This document shows positions 50,379 to 60,292 of a stretch of DNA of 64,000 nt, piece by piece. Below the pieces are notes generated by a model, which was not told where the DNA came from, searched no databases, and worked only from the letters and a program-made list of their open reading frames with translations. The stretch's first letter is position 1, and every line of letters starts with the position of its first letter. The stretch spans positions 22,523 through 86,522 of the forward strand of contig CALCJV010000031.1 in the NCBI GenBank assembly GCA_937967405.1. Reading direction: 5' to 3'. The position numbers and the translations under genes are program-made. This stretch comes from an uncultured Chloroflexales bacterium. GTDB taxonomy: Bacteria > Chloroflexota > Chloroflexia > Chloroflexales > Chloroflexaceae.

Positions 50379-50908
50379 CTATTATTTTGAATATCAATCA
50401 CCATTTTTTACTGGTTCTTATGAACCAAACCAATCCCAAAATACGTAAAACGCAGTTGAGCCTTTGGAATAAACACTCCTCAAACAGCATGGGCTTGATC
50501 CATCCTGAGTGAACGGAGCAAGTGTACTAGTATGGGTAGTATTGGATCGGGCAAAAAATTGGGCCTTAGTCATTGGCAAGCAGGCACAGCTTGATAGACC
50601 TACTTATAGTTGCCAACAGAGCGGTTGTTTCTCATTCATTTCGGTTCCCCATAGTGATGCGGCACTACGAGGAACGGAACTATAACAATAGATATTAGAT
50701 ATATAAGTTATATAATAACTCTAGCATTGTCAGTATAGCCTGAATCTGGAATATATGTCAAGTTTCTTAATGCAAGGAATGGAATAGTTTTCCTCAAGAA
50801 GTGGTATAGGATTCTTGAACATTGGAGATGTCAAGCACATAGCGGGATCAGTTGTTCACCGTCGCTGGGTGCTGTTCAGGCTGATTGTCAGCTCAGCGGT
50901 ATTGTGCG

Positions 50909-51544
50909 TTAGGGCAGGGCAAACAGGCGGAACACGAGCACCACACTTGTTGTAGCGAGGACAAAGCCGGCGAGGACTTGCAAGGCCGTGTGATTGCCGG
51001 TACGTACCCGTGCCCAGCCCACCGAGAGCGCAGCCAGCCACGCCAGCACCCCGAAGGCGGGGGTGTAGAGCAGGGCGAGCGTGGCAAATGAGGCGGCACT
51101 GGAACCATGGACGCTGATCTTCCAGAACATGTTGACCAGCGCGGCGATCAGGGTGACGGTGGCTCCGCTGGCCAGCAATGCCAGAAATGCAGGCGGTGCG
51201 TTGAGGAGCCACAGCACGCCTGTACCGACCAGTAGCGTGGCAAGGCTAAAGGCATACAGCTCGTAGCGTTGGGTGCGGTTGGAAACATCCTCATCGCTGT
51301 ATGCGCCCTGCCGCAATCGCCACACAAAGAAGAGTGTAGGTGGGAGGATCATGACCAGAATGCTCAATGTGGCCCATGCCAGCCCAGTTAGCCATGCATC
51401 CGTGCCCGCTAGCCCAATGAGGAAGAAGCTGGCTATGCCAAGCAGCATTGGGTGAAAGAGCCGCGAGAGAAACCGCGCAATGGCATACTCGCGGCTTGTA
51501 TCTTGCGCTAGTGCGTGCGCTGTTGCTTCGGTTACATCACGCAT
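50909..51544 (-). CDS. PAP2-superfamily membrane protein
   Basis: WKISVHGSSAASFATLAL and ARVRTGNHTALQVLAG (PAP2 C2/C3-like), multiple TM. Confidence 0.75.
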   Translation of the reverse strand: MRDVTEATAHALAQDTSREYAIARFLSRLFHPMLLGIASFFLIGLAGTDAWLTGLAWATLSILVMILPPTLFFVWRLRQGAYSDEDVSNRTQRYELYAFSLATLLVGTGVLWLLNAPPAFLALLASGATVTLIAALVNMFWKISVHGSSAASFATLALLYTPAFGVLAWLAALSVGWARVRTGNHTALQVLAGFVLATTSVVLVFRLFALP

Positions 51545-51595
51545 GCTGGTGCCCTTTCGCGTGTTGGCAGAGCGAGTCCGCTCCGCCGGTTCCGG

Positions 51596-52891
51596 CTAAA
51601 AGATAGATACCCGTGCCGCAACGCGCTGATCCAATTCGTGCTGGATCAGCTGGCGGACTTGCTCACACAGCATTAACACGATCAACGGATCATCCGCTGC
51701 CGCCGCCCCATACTGGGCCGTCTCGATGGGGGGCAGAAAGCTGATGTGCCAGCGTGTCGGCAGGGGGATGGCTCCGATGATGCCGAGCCATGGAAAGAAT
51801 GGCGTAACCGGAAAAAACGGTGCGCCAATCAGCCGGGCGATGGGGGTGAGATCACCAATTAAGGGGTAGATCTCCTCTGCCCCAACGACGGCGACGGGAA
51901 TGATCGGTGCGCCGGTTTGCAGGGCATTCCGCACGAAGCCGCACCGCCCAAAGCGAGCGAGCCGATAGCGGTGGCTGAAGGGCTTGCCGATGCCTTTTGC
52001 GCCTTCGGGAAAGATACAGATCAGTTCATCTTCTTCGAGCAGGCGCACCGCATTGGCAGGGAGCGCGGCAACTTGCCCTAGGGCGGTGAAGAGCGGGGCA
52101 ATGATCGGAACGTGGCAAAACCAATCCAGATATAGGCTGCGGACGAGCCGCTGCGCCGGATGATCCTCATACACCGCTGCGGTAATCATGGTTGCATCCC
52201 ACGGCAAAACCCCGCTATGGTTGGCGAGCAGCATTGCCCGCCCGTGTGAGGGGATGTGATCCAGTCCACTGGTGGTAATGCGCCACCACCGCCGATAGAG
52301 GAACTGCAACAGGGGGCGCATTAAGTCAATCACATCTTGATCGGTTCCATACGGATCGGTGCGATAGTTCCCCGTGATCCGTTTCTCAAGGAAGTCGAGC
52401 AGGGCCCGGAGCTGGTAGTGGAGCAGTTCACCCAATTCGCCCCATAGTTCGGGCTGCACCAGATCGCTCGCACCGTGTCCAGTTTGGTGCAACAGGGCGA
52501 GCATCTGCGGGCTACGTGGCGGGGGCAGGCGATGCAGGGCGATGCGTAGCCCGCGCACAAGATCAAGCATACCCTGATCGGTGCTGATCTGATTCTGGAT
52601 TGTTGCCCGTACTGGCGGTGGCAGTTCTGGTGCGCTAGGCAATCTGGTGATCTGGGTGGGGTTCGGCACGTCCAGCGGCTGCGGTGCGGGTGGCACAAGC
52701 GGTGCAGGCACTGGGTCTAGCGGGTGCTCGGTTGGCGGGCGGCGGTTCAGAGCGGTGTGCATCCGGCAGTAGTCGCTATCGGGTAGGGCTTGGTTGCGGC
52801 ACTGGCTCCCCTTGCGGGTTATTGCGGCACATTGGCGCGGCTCAGTCGGCTCACTTGGCTGAGTCGGTTCGGTCGGTTCAATCACGGGCAC
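51596..52891 (-). CDS. PlsC-like acyltransferase with N-terminal small Cys/His zinc-binding-like motif
   Basis: CAAITRKGSQCRNQALPDSDYCRMHT, then LLANHSGVLPWDATMI, CIFPEGAKGIGKPFSHRYRLARFGRCGFVRNALQTGAPIIPVAVVGAEE. Confidence 0.85.
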   Translation of the reverse strand: MPVIEPTEPTQPSEPTEPRQCAAITRKGSQCRNQALPDSDYCRMHTALNRRPPTEHPLDPVPAPLVPPAPQPLDVPNPTQITRLPSAPELPPPVRATIQNQISTDQGMLDLVRGLRIALHRLPPPRSPQMLALLHQTGHGASDLVQPELWGELGELLHYQLRALLDFLEKRITGNYRTDPYGTDQDVIDLMRPLLQFLYRRWWRITTSGLDHIPSHGRAMLLANHSGVLPWDATMITAAVYEDHPAQRLVRSLYLDWFCHVPIIAPLFTALGQVAALPANAVRLLEEDELICIFPEGAKGIGKPFSHRYRLARFGRCGFVRNALQTGAPIIPVAVVGAEEIYPLIGDLTPIARLIGAPFFPVTPFFPWLGIIGAIPLPTRWHISFLPPIETAQYGAAAADDPLIVLMLCEQVRQLIQHELDQRVAARVSIF

Positions 52892-53879
52892 GTTCTCCAG
52901 AGGGTGCTTCGCGCAGCGGCAGGGCGTGGGGCGTAGTGGCCCGTGCGGGGGTGTGTAGCGTTGCTAGCCCACGCAGCAGATCGTAGGCATTGTGGCGTGG
53001 CTGCCACTGCAAGGTGGCGATGGTTTGGCGCAGATCGGCAACGCAGGGATAGACGAGAAACTCCAGATCGGCAAACCAGCCGGTGAGCTGCTTGCGTAGT
53101 CCCAACGCACCCGCGAGCGCAAACGGCACGGGCAACACGCCACGCGGCTGCCGGCCCGTCAAGCGAATGGCCTGATCCAGTGGGATTGGGTCAAGGGCGG
53201 CCAGATTGAAGCAGCCGCACGCATCGCCGAGTGCGGCGAGCACTACCGCATCGGCGGCATCATCGGGGTGCAGCACTTGGATGCGGGGCGTGTAGCCGAT
53301 TAGCATCGGCGGGTTGCGCTGGGTCAGGTATGCGGTCAAGGGCGACCACGCCTGATCGCCGACGATGCTGGCGCAGCGCAGAATGACCACTTCCGTATGC
53401 GGGTGGCTCTGAGCGAAAATCTGGGTCAAGGTGTCAAGTTCGCAGTAGTCGCGCAGCAGCCCCGACTTGCGGGCTTTCTGCACGGGGGTGTCGGTCGTGA
53501 TGAAGGCGGCATGATTGGCGCGTGCGCCATAGACGAGCGTGCTGCTCCGCACAATCACGCGGCGCACACTGGCGGCGGCACACGCCCCCAGCAGCGTGAG
53601 CGTGCCCATAACGTTGTGCTGCAACGCGGCTTCACGGTTGGGAGCGGGGGCATCTTCACCAATCACGTCAAGGTGGATCAGCGTATCCACCTGCTCAGCG
53701 CGGAGCCACGCTACAAGCTGTTGGGCGGCAGCGGTGCTGACCAGCATATCGCCGTGTGTGAATTCGAGCGGGATCGTGCTAGCCCGTTGAATCAAGCGCA
53801 CCTGTGGGTGCTGGCAGAGCCGCTGGGCCACGCGGTAGCCTAATTGAGTTGTACTACCATTTAAGAAGAGTGTTCTCAC
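52878..53879 (-). CDS. NAD-dependent epimerase (SDR) family protein
   Basis: TLFLNGSTTQLGYRVAQRLCQHP, RVIVRSSTLVYGA, VVILRCASIVGDQAW; GTG 53879 start avoids overlap with the Doc-like gene. Confidence 0.82.
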   Translation of the reverse strand: MRTLFLNGSTTQLGYRVAQRLCQHPQVRLIQRASTIPLEFTHGDMLVSTAAAQQLVAWLRAEQVDTLIHLDVIGEDAPAPNREAALQHNVMGTLTLLGACAAASVRRVIVRSSTLVYGARANHAAFITTDTPVQKARKSGLLRDYCELDTLTQIFAQSHPHTEVVILRCASIVGDQAWSPLTAYLTQRNPPMLIGYTPRIQVLHPDDAADAVVLAALGDACGCFNLAALDPIPLDQAIRLTGRQPRGVLPVPFALAGALGLRKQLTGWFADLEFLVYPCVADLRQTIATLQWQPRHNAYDLLRGLATLHTPARATTPHALPLREAPSGERARD

Positions 53880-53886
53880 GCCGTGT

Positions 53887-54324
53887 CTACTCTGCCTGTA
53901 TGCTAGTTGGTGGGGGTACGCTAACGATGTTTTCACGCAGCCATGCCTCTAGCCCTTCCCGATCCATATCGGAGTGGGCCAGTGCCCGCACCAACCAGAC
54001 GAGTTCGGCACTACCGATGTCGGCGCGGAGCGTGTGTCCGTTGCTTTCCAAAAAGCGCAACATGGCGATTAGGGCAGTGCCATCGTTGCCACTCAGAAAC
54101 GGGTGATCCTTAATAATTAAGAACGTGATCACGGCGGCTTTACTGCATAGATCGGGGTACAGTTCGGTGCCGAACATGACTTGGCGGGGTGCATGCAGCA
54201 CAGTCGCCAGCCGATCTTGGCTGGCAATGCCGAGTAAGCCGCCATACGTGGCGACGATGTAGGCGTGCAGATCAAGCAGATCATCCTGCGATAGATACAG
54301 TGTTGTGTTGGTCGTATCCATCAT
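53887..54324 (-). CDS. Doc/Fic-family toxin-like protein with degenerate Fic motif
   Basis: LYLSQDDLLDLHAYIVATYGGLLGIASQDRLATVLHAP (Doc N-terminus) and DHPFLSGNDGTALIAMLRFLESNG in the Fic-motif position. Confidence 0.85.
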   Translation of the reverse strand: MMDTTNTTLYLSQDDLLDLHAYIVATYGGLLGIASQDRLATVLHAPRQVMFGTELYPDLCSKAAVITFLIIKDHPFLSGNDGTALIAMLRFLESNGHTLRADIGSAELVWLVRALAHSDMDREGLEAWLRENIVSVPPPTSIQAE

Positions 54325-54357
54325 AGACTGGCAAGGAGTGATGCAACTCTACTCGCG

Positions 54358-54573
54358 CTACACCCCAACAATCTCACGGAAGGCACGGTCATAACGATCA
54401 CGAATACCTTTGGCCCACGTTCGCATCTGTGGACTCATCGGGCGGCGCAAGAGGATTTCGCGCTCAGTGAAGATAATCTCTACCATCTCTTCCTCGCCTA
54501 GCCCAACTGCACGCAACCAGCCCTGTACAACGGTCGGTAGACTCTCGCGTTCAACACTAAATGAGCGTGGCAT
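54358..54573 (-). CDS. AbrB-like antitoxin candidate
   Basis: 71 aa, ...VVQGWLRAVGLGEEEMVEIIFTEREILLRRP..., directly upstream of the Doc-like gene. Confidence 0.7.
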   Translation of the reverse strand: MPRSFSVERESLPTVVQGWLRAVGLGEEEMVEIIFTEREILLRRPMSPQMRTWAKGIRDRYDRAFREIVGV

Positions 54574-54574
54574 G

Positions 54575-56062
54575 TCAATGCCCCTCCCGGCTACGTAGAT
54601 GCGGAAACAGAATAACTTCGCGGATCGTGGGCTGATCGGTCAGGACCATCACAAGCCGATCAATGCCCACGCCCAGCCCGCCTGTTGGCGGCATAGCATA
54701 CATCAGCGCATTGATGTAATCGGTATCCATCTGGTGGGCCTCATCATCGCCGGCCGAATAGGCCCGTCCCTGCTCCAGAAACCGCTGCTCCTGATCAAGC
54801 GGATCATTCAGCTCAGAGAAGGCATTGCCTAGCTCCATCCCTGCTACAAAGGCCTCAAAGCGTTCCGTCAAGCCGGGCCGCGTGGGGTGGCGTTTGGCGA
54901 GGGGCGACAGTTCCACCGGATAATCTATGACGAAAGTGGGTTGGATCAGCAACGGTTCCACAAAGGTGCTAAAGAGTTCATCCACCTGCTTGGCCCACGT
55001 CGCCTTACGTTCGATCTTGCCGGTGCGGTGGAGATTGGCAGCCGTGATCCGGCTCCAGAGATCATCGAGATCGGGGTGCGCCAAGACATTGATGCCGGTC
55101 TGCTCGGCAATGCTCTCGATCAAGCCGATGCGCGGCCATGTGGGGGCAAAGTCGATCACCTGCCCCTGATACGTGACTGCTGTGCTACCGGTGACCGCGA
55201 GCGCAATATGGCGGAACATTGCTTCCGTCAACTGCATCATATCGTTGTAGTCGGCGTAGGCGAGGTAGCACTCCATCATGGTAAATTCGGTGTTGTGGCT
55301 GCGGTCTACGCCTTCGTTGCGGAAATTCTTGCCGATCTCGTACACGCCCGGAAAGCCCCCGACAATCAGGCGTTTCAGGTACAGCTCGGTGGCAATGCGG
55401 AGATACAGCTGCTGGTCGAGCTGATGGTGGTGGGTGATAAATGGCCGCGCCGCTGCACCGCCATAGATCGGCTGCAAGATGGGCGTTTCCACCTCAACGA
55501 AGCCGCGCTCGTCGAGGTAGCCGCGCATGCTGCTGATGGCCAGTGCCCGCTTACGGAACACCTCGCGCCGATCCGCATTCACAATCAGATCGAGGTAACG
55601 TTGGCGCAGGCGTTCTTCCACGTCGCGCAAGCCTTCCCACTTTTCGGGGGGCGGGTTGAGGGCTTTGGCGAGTAGGCGCAGATCCTGCACAAAGATCGAA
55701 GCCTCGCCGCGTTTGGTGCGCCGGAGCGTGCCTTGCACCTCGACAATATCAAACGTATCGAGTTCATCGGCAAACCGATCAAAGAGCAGATCGCCCAGAT
55801 CGCCGCGACTCAGCCAGAGCTGAAGCTCGCCTGTGCCGTCGTTGATATGCGCGAACGCGAGCTTGCCCAGCACGCGCCGCGCCCCGATGATCCGCCCCGC
55901 GAGTGTGAGTGGCGTGGCTGCATCGGCGAGGGCATCGAAATCTGCCAGTGCGGCCCCAATCGTGTGGGTGCGCTGGCTTGTGGTCGGGAAGCCTTCCTGC
56001 CCCGCTGCCTGAAGCCGTTCGAGTTTCTGCAAACGCTGCTGCTGTAATTCGTTGAGTTCCAT
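54575..56062 (-). CDS. lysS: Lysyl-tRNA synthetase (class II)
   Basis: [41 protein letters not shown]-type region; [48 protein letters not shown]. Confidence 0.97.
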   Translation of the reverse strand: MELNELQQQRLQKLERLQAAGQEGFPTTSQRTHTIGAALADFDALADAATPLTLAGRIIGARRVLGKLAFAHINDGTGELQLWLSRGDLGDLLFDRFADELDTFDIVEVQGTLRRTKRGEASIFVQDLRLLAKALNPPPEKWEGLRDVEERLRQRYLDLIVNADRREVFRKRALAISSMRGYLDERGFVEVETPILQPIYGGAAARPFITHHHQLDQQLYLRIATELYLKRLIVGGFPGVYEIGKNFRNEGVDRSHNTEFTMMECYLAYADYNDMMQLTEAMFRHIALAVTGSTAVTYQGQVIDFAPTWPRIGLIESIAEQTGINVLAHPDLDDLWSRITAANLHRTGKIERKATWAKQVDELFSTFVEPLLIQPTFVIDYPVELSPLAKRHPTRPGLTERFEAFVAGMELGNAFSELNDPLDQEQRFLEQGRAYSAGDDEAHQMDTDYINALMYAMPPTGGLGVGIDRLVMVLTDQPTIREVILFPHLRSREGH

Positions 56063-56104
56063 TGGGCAACGATTTCTGTATGACGATTCGTTTTTCCTCA
56101 TGAC

Positions 56105-56113
56105 AGTATAGCA
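56105..56113 (-). promoter_or_regulatory. Extended -10 promoter element (TGCTATACT) upstream of lysS
   Basis: Minus-strand TGCTATACT 43 nt upstream of 56062. Confidence 0.5.
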
Positions 56114-56116
56114 TAA

Positions 56117-56157
56117 AGGTATCAGGTGTCAGGTGTCAGGTATCAGGTGTCAGGTTA
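56117..56157. repeat. Tandem heptanucleotide repeat AGGTRTC x5 plus partial (copy C)
   Basis: AGGTATC AGGTGTC AGGTGTC AGGTATC AGGTGTC AGGTTAC. Confidence 0.9.
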
Positions 56158-56162
56158 CTGAG

Positions 56163-57128
56163 ATGAATACGTCCCCCGCAACTGCCTCCACGCCTGAGCC
56201 GCGCCGCCTTAGTGTAGGTGGCAGTTTCTGGCTGTATCTGCCACTATTTGCCGCCCTAGAGCTTGCCACTCCCCGATCTGGCCCATTGTTGGGTGTTGTG
56301 CTGTATGTGAGCCTGCTGATCGGCTTGAGCCTGCATAGTAGCCTTGCCCGCCAAGAATCCGCTGCCCGCCTTGCACTCGCCCTGACGCTGCTGCCCCTAG
56401 TGCGCCTGCTTACGCTCGTGCTGCCTCTGCTTGCCCTGCCGCCCCTGCTGGGCTATCTGGCTATGCTGGTGGGCAGTGCGCTTGCCTGCGCGGTGGTGCT
56501 CCTCCAGCTCAATCTGCGCTGTTCTGCCGTGGGTTTGGGGCTGCGCGTTCCGGTGCTGCATCTGCTGATGTTGAGCAGTGTGCCCGGCTTGGCTGCACTG
56601 CACTTTGCGTTTGCCGCCCCCGCTGCCTTGGTCAGCAGCGAGCTAGTGTCCAGTACGCCTGTTCCAGCTGCACCGCTTGCGTTGCTTGTGCTCGGTGGGA
56701 TGTTATTCATCGGCGGGATGCTAGAGGAGGTGATCCTGCGGGGGGTAGTGCAAACCGTCGCCCTACCCCTGATGGGCCGACGTGCGCTGATCTTCGGCGC
56801 ACTAGCGGGGGCGATGCTGTACGTCGGCACTGCTCCGATCAGTGCGCTACTGCTGATCGGGCTGGTAGGCTGGCTATTTGCCCATATCAGCTACCATACT
56901 GGCTCGGTGCTAAGCGTGGCCTTGCTGCGCGGCTCCACTAACGTGCTGTACCTGCTCGGCTTGCCAGCTTTGCTGGGCCCGCCGGATGCATCCGCATTGC
57001 TCGTCGCCCTTGTGCCACTTGGCATGCCCACTGCGCTGCTCGTGCTGGTGTTGCTGGTGCTGATGAGCTTGCTGCTGGCGTGGGTGCTGGTACTGTTTGG
57101 CTATCTGTGCGCTCGCCCCACGAGTTGA
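56163..57128 (+). CDS. CPBP-family intramembrane metalloprotease
   Basis: GGMLEEVILRGVVQTVALP (EExxxR), AGAMLYVG..., FAHISYHTGSVLSVALLRGSTN; multi-TM. Confidence 0.82.
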   Translation: MNTSPATASTPEPRRLSVGGSFWLYLPLFAALELATPRSGPLLGVVLYVSLLIGLSLHSSLARQESAARLALALTLLPLVRLLTLVLPLLALPPLLGYLAMLVGSALACAVVLLQLNLRCSAVGLGLRVPVLHLLMLSSVPGLAALHFAFAAPAALVSSELVSSTPVPAAPLALLVLGGMLFIGGMLEEVILRGVVQTVALPLMGRRALIFGALAGAMLYVGTAPISALLLIGLVGWLFAHISYHTGSVLSVALLRGSTNVLYLLGLPALLGPPDASALLVALVPLGMPTALLVLVLLVLMSLLLAWVLVLFGYLCARPTS

Positions 57129-57211
57129 CAGCCGTGTCCGCTCTGCCCATAATGACAGCAGACCTTTGTCTTAGCTGCATAGTCTATCTGCACAGAAAGC
57201 GAGCGACCTCT

Positions 57212-60136
57212 ATGACGACGGAAATTGCCACGGGCTTCGAACTGCTCCGTGATGCGTATGTAGCCGAAATTGCGTCGCAGGTGCGCCTGTATCGCCATAC
57301 CCGCACCGGAGCCGAGATTATGTCCATTGAGAATGATGATGAGAATAAAGTGTTCGGGATTGCCTTCCGCACGCCGCCCACCGACTCCACCGGCATTGCC
57401 CACATCCTTGAACATTCGGTGCTGTGCGGTTCGCGCAAGTACCCGCTCAAGGAGCCGTTTGTCGAACTGATCAAAGGCTCCCTGAACACCTTCTTGAATG
57501 CCTTCACCTTTCCCGATAAAACCTGCTATCCGGTGGCGAGCCAGAATACGCAGGACTTCTACAACCTAATTGACGTATACCTTGATGCGGTCTTCTTCCC
57601 GCGCCTCACGCCGCATGTGTTGGAGCAGGAGGGCTGGCACTACGAACTGGAACATCCCGACGATCCGCTGATCTTCAAGGGTGTCGTCTTCAATGAGATG
57701 AAGGGTGCGTTTGGCGCACCGGAACGTGCGCTCAACTCCTACGCCCAGCGTTCGCTGTTTCCCGATACCACCTACGGCGTGGAGGCGGGCGGTTTGCCCA
57801 GCCACATTCCCGACTTGACCTTCGAGCAGTTCAGCGCGTTTCATCGTACCCATTACCACCCCTCGAATGCACGCATCTTTTTCTACGGCGACGACGACCC
57901 GCAGCGGCGGCTGGAAATCATTGCCGCGTATCTGGATGAGTTTGAGCCAATCACGCCCGACTCGGAGATTGCCCTTCAGCCGCCCTTCGCTGCGCCGCGC
58001 ACCCTGACGTATCCCTACAGCGTGGATGCCGACGAAGACGTGGGCAAAAAGAGCATGGTCTCAGTCAATTGGGCTTTGCCCCCCACCAACGATGCAGAGC
58101 TGGTGCTCGCCCTTGAAATCCTCGACCAGATTCTGCTTGGTACGCCCGCCAATCCGCTCTACAAAGCCCTACTCGATTCCGGCTTGGGCGAGGATTTAAC
58201 CCACTCCGGCTTCGATGAGGATCTGCGGCAAGGGATGTTTAGCGTCGGGATGAAGGGCATTGCATCCGATGATGTGGGCAAGGTAGAGCAGCTTATCCTG
58301 AACACACTTGCCCAACTGGCCGAGCAGGGTATAGGCCACAATACGATTGCAGCGGCCGTGAATACGGTTGAGTTCCGGCTCCGCGAGCGGAACACCGGCT
58401 CGTTTCCACGTGGCTTGGCGGTGATGATCCGTGCGCTAACGACGTGGCTGCACGGCGATGACCCGCTTGCCCCGCTGGCTTTTGAGCAACCGCTTGCAGC
58501 GATCAAGCACCGCCTTGCCAGCAATACGCCCTTCTTTGAGCCGCTGATCCGCGATCTGCTGCTGAACAATCCGCACCGCACGACGGTGATCTTGCAGCCT
58601 GACCCTGACCACGCCCGCCGCGAAGCTGAAGCCGAGCAGCAGCGTTTGGCGGCGGTGCGGGCGACGCTTTCGGATGCGGACGTGCAGGCGATCATTGCGA
58701 ATACCCGGATGTTGAAGCAGATGCAAGAAACCCCCGATCCGCCGGAAGCGATTGCGCTGATCCCTGCGCTCACGCTCGCTGATCTGGATCGCCACGAACG
58801 CCCCATCCCAACCGAGCAGCTTGTGCAGCTCGGCACGCTGGTGCTCTACCACGAACTCCCCACGAGTGGCATTGGCTACGTAGATTTAGCGTTTGATCTG
58901 CACGGCCTGCCACAGGAACTGGTGCCCTACTGCGGGCTGATTGGGCGAATCCTGTTTGAGACGGGCACGGATGCAGAAGATTTCGTGAGCCTCGCCCAGC
59001 GCATCGGGCGCACTACGGGCGGCATTGGAGCACAGGCGTGGTCGTCAGCAATCGCTAATGCTGAGCAGGGGGCAACGCGCTTGATGGTGCGCGGCAAAGC
59101 CACCCGCGATAATCTGGGTGAGCTGTTCAGCATCATGCGCGACGTGCTACTCACGGCTCGCTTGGACAACCGCGAACGCATCCGCCAGCTGGTGCTTGAG
59201 GAGAAAGCCCAACTGGAAGCAGCCCTTGCGCCCGCCGGACACCGCTTCGTGGGAGCCTACCTTGCGGGGCTGTTTAATGAGGCGGGATGGACGACTGAGC
59301 AGATGGGTGGGATTGGCTACCTGTTCTTCTTGCGCCAACTCGTGCAGCAGGTTGACAATGATTGGGATGGCGTGCATACCCGCCTCGTACAGCTGCGCGA
59401 GCAGATCGTGCGCCGCCCCAACGTGATTGTCAACATTACTGCCGATAGCGCAACGTGGCAGCAGGCACGTCCGCCGCTCGAGCAGTTCCTCGCTGCGCTG
59501 CCCGCATCGTTGGGCGAAGTGCAGGTGTGGCAGCCGACGTATGCCCAGCCCTTTGCTGGGCTGAGTATGCCTTCGCAGGTCAACTATGTGGGCAAAGCCG
59601 CCAACCTCTACCAGCTTGGCTACACGCTGCACGGCTCGGTGCTGGTAGTCCTGAAGTATCTGAATACGACGTGGATGTGGGAGCAGGTGCGTGTGAAGGG
59701 CGGAGCCTACGGCGGCTTTGCCCGTTTCAACCGCCATTCAGGGGTGTTCGATTTCCTCTCCTACCGTGACCCGAACCTGCTTGGCACGCTCGCCGTGTAT
59801 GACAAAACGGCGGAGTTTTTGCGGAGCGTGGAGCTAACTGAGCAAGATGTGACCCGCAGTATCATCGGCACGATAGGCGACATAGACTCCTACCGCCTGC
59901 CGGATGCACGCGGCTACACTGCGCTGACGCGCTACTTGATTGGCGACGATGCCGACACGCGCCAAGCCTTGCGCGAACAGGTTCTTGGCACGACAATTGC
60001 CGATTTCCGCGCCTTTGCGGAGGTGCTCGAGCAGGTGCGTACACGGGGGATCGTAGCGGTGCTTGGTTCGGCGGAGCAGATCGCCGCCGCTAATGCCCAG
60101 CAGCCCAATCTGCTGACGAAGGTGAAGGTGCTATAA
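57212..60136 (+). CDS. M16C insulinase-family metalloprotease (presequence-protease-like)
   Basis: GIAHILEHSVLCGSRKYPLKEPFVELIKGSLNTFLNAFTFPDKTCYPVASQN (inverted HxxEH), FNEMKGAF. Confidence 0.95.
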   Translation: MTTEIATGFELLRDAYVAEIASQVRLYRHTRTGAEIMSIENDDENKVFGIAFRTPPTDSTGIAHILEHSVLCGSRKYPLKEPFVELIKGSLNTFLNAFTFPDKTCYPVASQNTQDFYNLIDVYLDAVFFPRLTPHVLEQEGWHYELEHPDDPLIFKGVVFNEMKGAFGAPERALNSYAQRSLFPDTTYGVEAGGLPSHIPDLTFEQFSAFHRTHYHPSNARIFFYGDDDPQRRLEIIAAYLDEFEPITPDSEIALQPPFAAPRTLTYPYSVDADEDVGKKSMVSVNWALPPTNDAELVLALEILDQILLGTPANPLYKALLDSGLGEDLTHSGFDEDLRQGMFSVGMKGIASDDVGKVEQLILNTLAQLAEQGIGHNTIAAAVNTVEFRLRERNTGSFPRGLAVMIRALTTWLHGDDPLAPLAFEQPLAAIKHRLASNTPFFEPLIRDLLLNNPHRTTVILQPDPDHARREAEAEQQRLAAVRATLSDADVQAIIANTRMLKQMQETPDPPEAIALIPALTLADLDRHERPIPTEQLVQLGTLVLYHELPTSGIGYVDLAFDLHGLPQELVPYCGLIGRILFETGTDAEDFVSLAQRIGRTTGGIGAQAWSSAIANAEQGATRLMVRGKATRDNLGELFSIMRDVLLTARLDNRERIRQLVLEEKAQLEAALAPAGHRFVGAYLAGLFNEAGWTTEQMGGIGYLFFLRQLVQQVDNDWDGVHTRLVQLREQIVRRPNVIVNITADSATWQQARPPLEQFLAALPASLGEVQVWQPTYAQPFAGLSMPSQVNYVGKAANLYQLGYTLHGSVLVVLKYLNTTWMWEQVRVKGGAYGGFARFNRHSGVFDFLSYRDPNLLGTLAVYDKTAEFLRSVELTEQDVTRSIIGTIGDIDSYRLPDARGYTALTRYLIGDDADTRQALREQVLGTTIADFRAFAEVLEQVRTRGIVAVLGSAEQIAAANAQQPNLLTKVKVL

Positions 60137-60157
60137 CGGCGCGATGTCCGGTATGTG

Positions 60158-60186
60158 GGGGGGCAGATGTGGGTAGTCTGCCCCCC
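60158..60186. terminator. Hairpin between the M16 protease and efp
   Basis: GGGGGGCAGA (60158-60167) / TCTGCCCCCC (60177-60186), 10-bp perfect stem. Confidence 0.6.
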
Positions 60187-60292
60187 GCCCCGTTTGCGTA
60201 GACTGCCTGACCCATGCTAGACTAGGCATAGCGATGGCAATGATTGAGACACGATGACTAGCGCATCAAGCGCATAATGAGGAGGCGAGTTT

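Noticed and set aside
50380-50880. IS element remnant in the AT-rich gap
   Set aside because: No transposase fragment or terminal inverted repeats recognised, so kept only as a compositional anomaly.
56117-56157. CRISPR-like tandem repeats
   Set aside because: Units are 7 nt with no spacers and no cas genes nearby; this is a microsatellite-like array.
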